Positions 56,448 to 64,000 of a DNA stretch of 64,000 bases are shown here, piece by piece; position 1 is the first letter of the stretch; each line of letters opens with the position of its first letter. Made by a program: the position numbers and the translations under genes. Source of the DNA: Polytrichum commune. Its lineage: Eukaryota; Streptophyta; Polytrichopsida; Polytrichales; Polytrichaceae. The stretch spans positions 50,468,001 through 50,532,000 of the forward strand of contig OX485804.1 of assembly GCA_950295325.1 (NCBI GenBank), read 5' to 3'. The notes beneath the pieces are model-generated. The model was given only the letters and a program-made list of their open reading frames with translations, was not told the DNA's origin and searched no databases.

Positions 56448-57227
56448 AGAATCACCACATTTGCATCTTCAAAACCAATAAATATTAGAAATTTATAGGC
56501 CCCCTTCTTTCAAAACCTCAAGATATTAAGATATGCCCTGGCATATGTCTTTCATGTAACCCAAATCTTGCCAATCTCCATAGCCATAGGCTGGACTTTA
56601 ACCCCTAAAAGACCATGGAAAAATGAGACAGAAAAAACCCTAATCCGTACCCTTGAGATACCCCCATGATACCCTTGAACACCCAAGGTATCGTATGACG
56701 TATACCTCAACTGTATCCTAACACAAATCAATAGTCTTCTATCCCAACAGTTAGACCAATAAGTTGCCTATGCATAATTTTAAAGATTCACACAAATAGT
56801 TGCCTCCAATTCAAATTAAAAGTTATTGGCAAAGTTTTATTTATAATAATTAAAAAATAGAAATTTACTGAAAAACCCAAAAAGTTGGGTACTTTGGCCT
56901 ATGCTACATGTAATAAAAAAAAATCTCACCTCATAAAGTTTTTAAGGCAATTATATGCTCAAGGAATATTCAATCCCTATATATAATTACATGTTGGGAT
57001 TCCTAGTTAGGAGAGCTACAAGAATTTCCTACATTAAAAAAATTACATCACTTGAAATTGAACTAAAATGCATTATAAGTGATCATACTCAAGACCATAC
57101 AATACAGGAGTTGCATACCCGAGGTGCGTCGAAAATTAATGTGGAAATTATTAATGTGGGCCATTGTAACTCTCTAATGACGGTGGAATAATGTGGCCCA
57201 AGACCCGCGTCTTTCCCTACCTTCTTA

Positions 57228-57601
57228 GGGCCGGTTTACACTACGGTGGAGAAGTCCACCGGTCATGAAAAAAAGGGCGTTTCTCAATTGTGATTGGTCG
57301 AAAATGCGACTCTTGACCGGTGGGTGTTTACACTAGGTGAAGAAAACAATAGTGGTGAACTTTTCTCATGGATGATAAAATGACATGGCCGCCTACATGG
57401 CGGCACTTTTTGGAGTTGGGATTCTCCGGAGGAGGAGTTTCTTGTCCGGCCTCAAGAGGCCGGAGAAGCCCAACTCAATAAAAATATTTTATTTCCTTTA
57501 ATTCTTCTCCGGCACATCCACCATTTGCCTCATATAACCATGTCTTGGCCAAGCATTCTTGACCGACCGGAGGCCTTCTCCACCGTAGTGTAAACCGGCC
57601 C
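57228..57601. mobile_element. 374-bp Tourist-like (PIF/Harbinger) MITE
   Basis: The ends are a perfect inverted repeat of 27 bases starting GGGCCGGTTTACACTACGGT. TTA duplications flank it (57225-57227, 57602-57604). Segment A lacks it (about 29455). TTA targets and G-rich ends are typical of Tourist elements. No coding capacity. Confidence 0.93.
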
Positions 57602-57649
57602 TTAGTTTCAGAGCTCTAGCTTTTTAATTTCCTTCCTTCAATATTTGTC

Positions 57650-59380
57650 TTGTTGGAGAATCTATTTGTATCGTAATCTTTTGTGATCCACAGATTCAAG
57701 CCGTCAGCAACTTTTACCAGGTTGTGAGAGGGTGAACTTTGGGTTGGGGTAATCGACCAACACTTCAATTTGCACTTTTCAGGTACATTTTCTATGACAC
57801 TCAATGGGCTCCAGACCAGGCCTTTTCAAGAGATTACCTTCCGCATTGCAGTTCATTCATTGAAGCGATACAAACTTACTTAATTTCCTCCTCTGGTACT
57901 TGTGATCTACTGGGAGTGTTTCATTTGTGGCAGTTAAAAAAAATAAAAATTGTGACCCACAGATTCAAAGAACGAGCAAGTTTTACAAGGTGGTGAGACA
58001 GGTGTTAGGAGGTTTGCCAACACTTTGATTAGCAGTCTTCACTTCCTCTTCCACGGCCCTCAGTGGCTTCCAGATCCTGAATGGCCTGTTATGTTTTCCT
58101 CACAGATTACGTAATGGACGAGCCCCACAGATATTGCATTACACTGTTTTGCCTATTTACTGTGGGCCACACTAATTCTCAATTACCCACACTATTCTTT
58201 AAGCTAACTTGAAGTGGCCCACTGTCATGTCCATTGTGAAGAATTAGTGTGGATTTTTTTGTCTGCATATTTGAATGAAAATCCAAAGCAAGACAAGTAC
58301 TATAAAACTACTAATGTTAACCAAGGCAAGAACTATAAAATTAATGTAGGCCACACTGAATTCCAACCCACGTGAATTTCCCACCCCACACTAATTAGAC
58401 AGAACAGTGTAGTGCCTATGACACCGGCCCAGCCAGGAGGTTCACTGCAGCCAGGATAACACCCAGAGCTGAGTTTGCTACAGATACATTCTCGACGTGG
58501 ATTTCACCACAAGAATTTCGAGCAATGCGCACACATTCGAATTGTCGGTGTCCCCCAGGGATTGTGGGCATCGAGACCGGCTACACTGCATCTTCGAGCG
58601 TGAAAGTGCAGCGGTGCCAACCCAGCCCGGCATTTTGCTTGCAGTTTTCCGTAGTTTCCATGGCCATCACCCTCTTGATCTTTCTGGCTCGAACGTTGAT
58701 GAGGGTGACACTGGTGGAGCTAGTTTCTTTCCGACTGTCCAACAGCGAGAGGTGTTACTGGCCGTATGAAGCATTCGAGCTATACAGGTTTTTCAAATTC
58801 TTCAATCCCTATAAGGATGAGCCATGTCATCTGATCAGGGGCGAGAAATGGTCTATATCCCTCCTTCGTTGGAGGATTCAGTAGATCCTGAGACTGGCAG
58901 TGTGGAGGAACCCTGTTTGGAAAGCTTCACTTGGAGCCGGCGTGGAGCACTTCGGACTCCATGTACAAATTCAGTTATGATGCGATACGGTGATACGGTG
59001 TTCGCTTACAGCAAGGACAAGCTCGGGTTCGAGAAGCTGAGAAAAGGAGACAGACCGCAGAGTAGTAGCCGAGATTCGGAAGTACCTTCGATTGAAAGCA
59101 CAAGTCTGTCTGTATTTTGACGAATGATCATGATAGCAAGAATGTCCGTACGTGAGCGCCATTTTCTTATGTTGGGTGAAGTCTACAGCCTCACAAAAGT
59201 AGGCTGCAGATTGAAGGAAGAACTCTCTGACACAGACTATCAATTGTACGACAACCAACAAGAATCTACTTCCATCAAACCTGATGAAAGCAGCAGGGAG
59301 AGTCGACATCTACAAAAGGAAATCTCTATCATTCCGCTCAGGACTCGAGACGCTTCATCAAACGAGGCCTCACAATGAAC
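57650..59380 (+). pseudogene. Pseudogene of the two-membrane-segment protein (copy in segment B)
   Basis: The longer of the two decayed copies. It shows the doubled start (about 57690 and 57960), the CTACACTG MITE (about 58139-58412), SSVKVQRCQPSPAFCLQFSV, the second membrane segment and LVELVSFRLSNSERCYWPYE (58560-58780), FFNPYKDEPCHLIRGEK, then after a ~10-base deletion YIPPSLEDSVDPETGSVEEP and CLESFTWS (58850-58940), a short local duplication, YSKDKLGFEKL and the C-terminal tail to about 59376. Compared with the intact gene it has at least three frameshifts. A is truncated by the copia element where B continues, so B preserves the 3' half. Confidence 0.88.
58139..58412. mobile_element. CTACACTG MITE in pseudogene B
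   Basis: Counterpart of the MITE at 30113-30386, with the same place in the pseudogene and the same end CAGTGTAG on the right; the left end has a substitution (TTACACTG). Confidence 0.75.
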
Positions 59381-59432
59381 TTCTTCGGTATAGGTAATGC
59401 ACCAGCGCAAGTGTCCTTCAACCTGTAATTGT

Positions 59433-60188
59433 ATAAACCCTTGAATGAACACACAGCGCGACTAGCTGGATACATGTTGATAAACAGGATCATAGTGTCA
59501 ACTATAGCTTGAAGTGCTTCGAATTCAACTACACCGTTGTATAAACCCCTGAATGAACACGCAACGCGACTGGCTGGATACATGTTGATTAACAGGATCA
59601 TAGTGTCAACTATAGCTTGAAGTGCTTCGAATTCAACTACACCGTTGTATAAACCCTTGAATGAACACGCAGCGCGACCAGCTGGATACATGTTGATTAA
59701 CATGATCATAGTGTCGCCTATAGCTTGAAGTGCTTCGAATTCAACTACACCGTTGTATAAACCCTTGAATGAACACGCATCGTGACCAGCTGGATACATG
59801 TTGATTAACAGGATCATAGTGTCAACTATAGCTTGAAGTGCTTCGAATTCAACTACACCGTTGTATAAACCCTTGAATGAACACGCAGTGCGACCAGCTG
59901 GATACATGTTGATTAACATGATCATAGTGTCGCCTATAGCTTGAAGTGCTTCGAATTCAACTACACCGTTGTATAAACCCTTGAATGAACACGCAGCGCG
60001 ACCAGCTGGATACATGTTGATTAACATGATCATAGTGTCGCCTATAGCTTGAAGTGCTTCGAAGTCAACTACACCGTTCTATAAACCCTTGAATGAACAC
60101 GCAACGCTATTAGCTGGATACATGTTTGTTAACAGGATCATAGTGTCAACTATAGCTTGACGTGCTTCGAATTCAACTACACCGTTTA
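59433..60188 (-). repeat. Seven 108-bp tandem repeats with an open 36-residue frame
   Basis: Units start at 59433, 59541, 59649, 59757, 59865, 59973 and 60081 (word ATAAACCCTTGAATGAACAC). On the minus strand one frame is open for 231 codons (60033-59338): each unit encodes MIMLINMYPAGRAACSFKGL followed by YNGVVEFEALQAIGDT. Unit seven is in the same frame beyond a TAG (Tyr to stop, at about 60081) and begins at an ATG near 60205 (MLNTINGVVEFEA). Variation between units changes amino acids (GDT/VDT, IML/ILL), so there is no sign of selection on the protein. I do not recognise the repeat. Confidence 0.9.
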
Positions 60189-63100
60189 TGGTATTTAGCA
60201 TCACCGTACGATATTTGCAAAGGGTCTAATTAGATGCTTAGAGGTCTCAAAGTGGCACGCCCGCTAATTGCCAATATGATTCCATTCATCAACATAAGTA
60301 ACATTCTATAAGTGAAAAAATATATCTACATTATGACATTTAGGGTAGCACATTGGGATCCTTTAGATGATAATCTTGCATTTTAGTATGCAAGGGGAAA
60401 TTTTTTGAGCATACTAATGGCAAGTGTCGTTTGTGTACACTTTAGTCAACTTGTAACATAGGCCAACACCTCATAACACTATTTGAAACATACTCCTGCC
60501 AAGACATTAGTAAGCGCACTTAAACGCCAAGTGTCATGAGGTGACACTTATGATGAAGTTGTTAATCATCAATGTACCTAGCATATGCCTCAAAATAAGG
60601 TAAAGTGACACCTTTACACATGTGACACTTAATACCATAAACAGAGTAGACGTAGTACGGATTGAAACCAGTATAAACTAGAATATGGTATCACACATAT
60701 ACAATAGAAACATATGGGACCAATTACGTCTTGATATGCAATTAGGAGTTGATTCACATGTGCTTCTCCCAAGGGCAGGAGTCTAGGGAGGTTCTTACAT
60801 GTTGATTGCACTATGATTGATGCATAATCTATAATACAACATTAGATGTGGTGGTGATGGTGGTGGTGATATGGCTCCACCCTTCCCCATTGTTCCAGAA
60901 AGGTGGGGTGACTATGTTAATTTGATGTGTCATTTGCACATGACAACATGGACCCATATTGGTCTTACTATATAATGATTGTATCAGTGCAATCCATGTG
61001 GTAAAGGGTGACAATAACACACCTCAATGAAATATGAAATATGCTAAAACATAATAAATCAATATACGACTTTTTGATGGTAAAACTATAACATCAACTG
61101 ATAAACTCCAAAAAGCTAAGCAAAAATATAGGTCTGATATTATCAAAATCAACGAGTTGCATATTCTATTGGAGCATCCTATCATACCGTTTGGCATATT
61201 AGAATTTTGGCATGTTCCTTGGTCCAATTTGCTTAGATATTGTATACATTTATATAATTTCTATGTATTCATTGCTACAAACTATATACCCCGGGGTTGG
61301 ACTCTTCATGCCACATACAAATTACCATGAGTGTAAGAAGGGGTATTATTTGAGGCATTAGCATACATAATATACATAAAGGGTTGGTATTATGTTTCTC
61401 TCCTATGTACATTCAAGAAGACTATTAAGAAGTTTGAAGTAAAGGTAGATGTATCATGTACAAAAGGGGCTCTAAGGTTTAGAGAAAATAATGACAATAG
61501 ATATGTTGATTTCACCCAATTTATGTTTTCATCCATTGTTGTCATATGGTAATAGTCCCTAGTGACTACCATATATAGTCCTATAAGGGTTTGCATTTGG
61601 GTTCTAGGATTCTACAAACTAAAGGCTTTTGGAGCACTCATCAGCTTCTTGAGTTTTGCTCTCCGGATTGTGGCTAACTTATTGCACTAGTAGAAATTGT
61701 GTCCAAATGAACCTAGCCTTGTGCTGGCAGTTGCCTTTGAGTTCATTGTTGTTTTGACTGGTACCACCATTTCCACTACCATTTTAACTACAAAGAGGGT
61801 GACATTGAGTTAAATCCATTTTTGTAATAAATGTTATGTATTTTAGCACCAATGGTAGCCGTCACCACTTCGGTAACCATTAGGTAAGGTAGCAGGTGCT
61901 TAAACCAATAATTTAAGCTATTGCATATACATATGGCTACTATGTGGTTGATATTAAAAAAAATCATATAAGCCTTTAGGCTAAACATAGGTATAAAGAA
62001 AGAAGAAATTAATCTGAATTTAATATTTGATGCATATTCAAAGCCAAAACCACTAGCTAGCTTCCTTAAACCAATCCATAAGCCCCATGTATGACGAGCT
62101 CGCATATGATGAGGACCCCCACCTTCATTGCCTAGAACCAACACAATGTAGTTGGACACTAGAACCAAGCTAGATCAAAGCCCAGCTAGTGCAGTGTGCA
62201 AAGCCACATGGTCACCTCCATGATCCCACCCAATTCACTTGCAAAACGGTCATCTTGCATCCCGGGAACTAACCCCCTTTATGCCTAGTACTAATCCCCT
62301 TTGTGCTTTGTAAATAGAATGGCTAGAATAGGCATTGACAAGCCATCCTAAACTCACCTTGAACCAATCCGAGAGAGAGTGGAGCCTATTACTTACCCTA
62401 CATGGAGGTAGTGGAGGCCGGTATGAAGTTGCGTGCCACTAATGACACCTAAAATTGTCACTCAATGAGTTGGGACACTCCTACACGATGGGGAACAATT
62501 CAAGGTAGTAGAGTATTAGCAATTGGGAGACGTTTATAAGTGTTGATTTTAAGTGGGGTGTTGGTTTTAGCACCCTCTATCTTAGACACTAAGCAGTCAT
62601 TGGATAGTCATTTTGGTGGGAGGATGACCACTACAGTGTATTTTTGGAGTGCAGTTATTGTGGGATGGTAGCAATCACCATGGAGGGTAGCAATTACCAT
62701 AAAACATAACGCATATGGAACTTTAAACCCTAAAACTTGAACGACATTGCCATCATTTATCTCCCTCCCTTCTTCCCTTGCTACACACAGTGTTGGTGCT
62801 CTTGGTCGTAGTATTAGTCAAGGTGGCCATCTTCAAGGCAACTTCTTTTTATTTGTATTTTTTCTTTGAATTTGAATTGGAGGTGACATGTGTGATGTTG
62901 TTTGATTTTTGATACATATTTTGAACCCCAGGTGCTATGTTTGGGCGGATTATTGTTTTTCAAAGGTGTAAGAGATCAAATGTATGTTGATTTTGATTTT
63001 TTTAATGCATCTTTTGTAGCCCAAGTGTTATTTTTTCTGTCGGTTTTGATTTTTTGAAGGTATAGCAAGTCCCAAGAGAGTACGTAAGTTTGCCATTTGT

Positions 63101-64000
63101 TCTTTGTTTTTCATTAGTTCTTTTTTTGTTGGATTTTGAAATCATTCAACATGTTTGTTTCAATAATGAGTGCTGACCATTTCAAATATTTGTTTCTAAG
63201 AAAATGAGAAATGCGATGCCCCCTCCCACTTGCATAATTCTCCCTTTACACACAAAGATAGTCACAAAGGTTATGGCTGCAACCTCATACCATCTATAAT
63301 ATATGTTTTGGATAAAACAAAACTCATAGAGACACTTAAGGTGTCTCAAATAAGTTTTATTAAGACAATTTTAGGCTCGTTTAAGGTTATTTAGGATTTT
63401 TGGTTGATAATACATTTAGGAATAAGGATTTAAATATCTCTCAGTCATAATACATACATTTTGGTGTAGACATTTAATCTCACAGTATTTGCCCATGCAA
63501 TAGCATGGCTGTGAATTCATTATAATTGGATCCTACGTGGTGCACAATCATAAGCATAACTATTGTCAATAGTCTTGCACAAAATATCTCATTTTTGTCT
63601 CTCTACCAAAGCCAGGGGTATTTTGGTGTAGTCAATAATATGAAGTTAATTATCCTTTTCAGTCTAACTTGAATTGGCAATGCAGTCACCCTTGCAGGGC
63701 TCTCATTTTTCCTTAATTGATTCTTAATTTAATTACAATGTCAAGCATTTGTTTTTACCGCATCACCGACCACACATTACTAGGTATGATGAATGCATTT
63801 TAAATAAAGCTAGGATGATTTAGATTGGATGAAGAGTAGTTTTGTGAGGGATGAAATGATGAACTTAAGATGAATTTAGGTGGTTTACATGGATGAATGT
63901 GATGCATTTGGATGATTATAAGAGATAGAAGGTCACTACTTAGAAGCACTAAAATAATCCACCCATCCAACCAATCTTGTAAGTTATTACTTCGATTAAA
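60189..64000. other. AT-rich intergenic, nothing recognised
   Basis: Open frames are short and featureless. No element ends, repeats or genes could be supported. Confidence 0.5.

Larger units (their letters stand above)
42416..59380 (+). repeat. Segmental duplication, segment B
   Basis: Co-linear partner of segment A, starting at the shared word GGGTCCGGTTGCAC. It is longer because of seven insertions listed separately. It runs past the end of A (30742) through the rest of the pseudogene to about 59380. Both segments have the same orientation. The visible divergence is moderate: many substitutions and small indels, but long stretches are easily matched by eye. Confidence 0.85.

Noticed and set aside
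61788-62168. 126-codon open frame on the minus strand
   Set aside because: No domain, no splice or promoter context, and ordinary AT-rich composition.

Overview
This window is nuclear DNA of a land plant. The evidence is spliceosomal introns, decayed chromodomain-type Ty3/gypsy and Ty1/copia retrotransposons that use the initiator-Met tRNA primer site, Stowaway-like and Tourist-like MITEs, a pseudogene of the nuclear gene for mitochondrial ATP synthase beta, and a plant-type FCP1-like protein with a DLNG motif. The species cannot be named from the sequence. Almost everything is transposable element or pseudogene; only one complete protein gene is convincing (38766-40040, minus).

Layout. 1-13669: two tandem, LTR-sharing copies of a chromovirus. 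Both lack the reverse transcriptase palm and carry a ~229-bp tandem array built from the start of RNase H; copy 2 carries a 785-bp DNA transposon. 13670-16100: a GC-rich island with a cluster of 16-bp palindromes (ACGAACG-NN-CGTTCGT), the last exon of an FCP1-like gene and a proline-rich exon-like stretch. 16457-19341: an intron-containing ATP synthase beta pseudogene, a perfect 21-bp hairpin and a 918-bp hAT-like element. 20005-30742: segment A of a large duplication. 30743-35302: a 3'-truncated copia element inserted in the end of segment A, with a degenerate antisense coiled-coil sequence in its leader. 35303-42415: mostly featureless, with a MITE and the intact two-membrane-segment protein gene. 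42416-59380: segment B, co-linear with segment A but swollen by many insertions. 59433-60188: seven 108-bp repeats containing a 36-residue-period open frame. 60189-64000: nothing recognised.

The most informative structure is the A/B duplication. Each segment supplies the empty site for insertions in the other, so element ends and target-site duplications can be read by eye. In B these are a 253-bp element with 9-bp TSD, a 119-bp Stowaway-like MITE (TA), a 1,641-bp hAT element (CATCAGAG), a 2,589-bp pogo/Lemi1-like element (TA) with a nested 1,425-bp Mutator-like element, a gag-bearing gypsy remnant, a ~1.2-kb unknown insertion and a 374-bp Tourist-like MITE (TTA). In A they are a 2,375-bp solo LTR (TGCAT) and a 492-bp element of the same family as the one inside chromovirus copy 2. 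A MITE present in both segments dates from before the duplication. Both segments end in pseudogenes of the intact membrane protein gene that lies between them in opposite orientation.

All comparisons were made by eye, without alignment software, so boundaries of diverged parts are approximate while TIR/TSD positions are exact readings.
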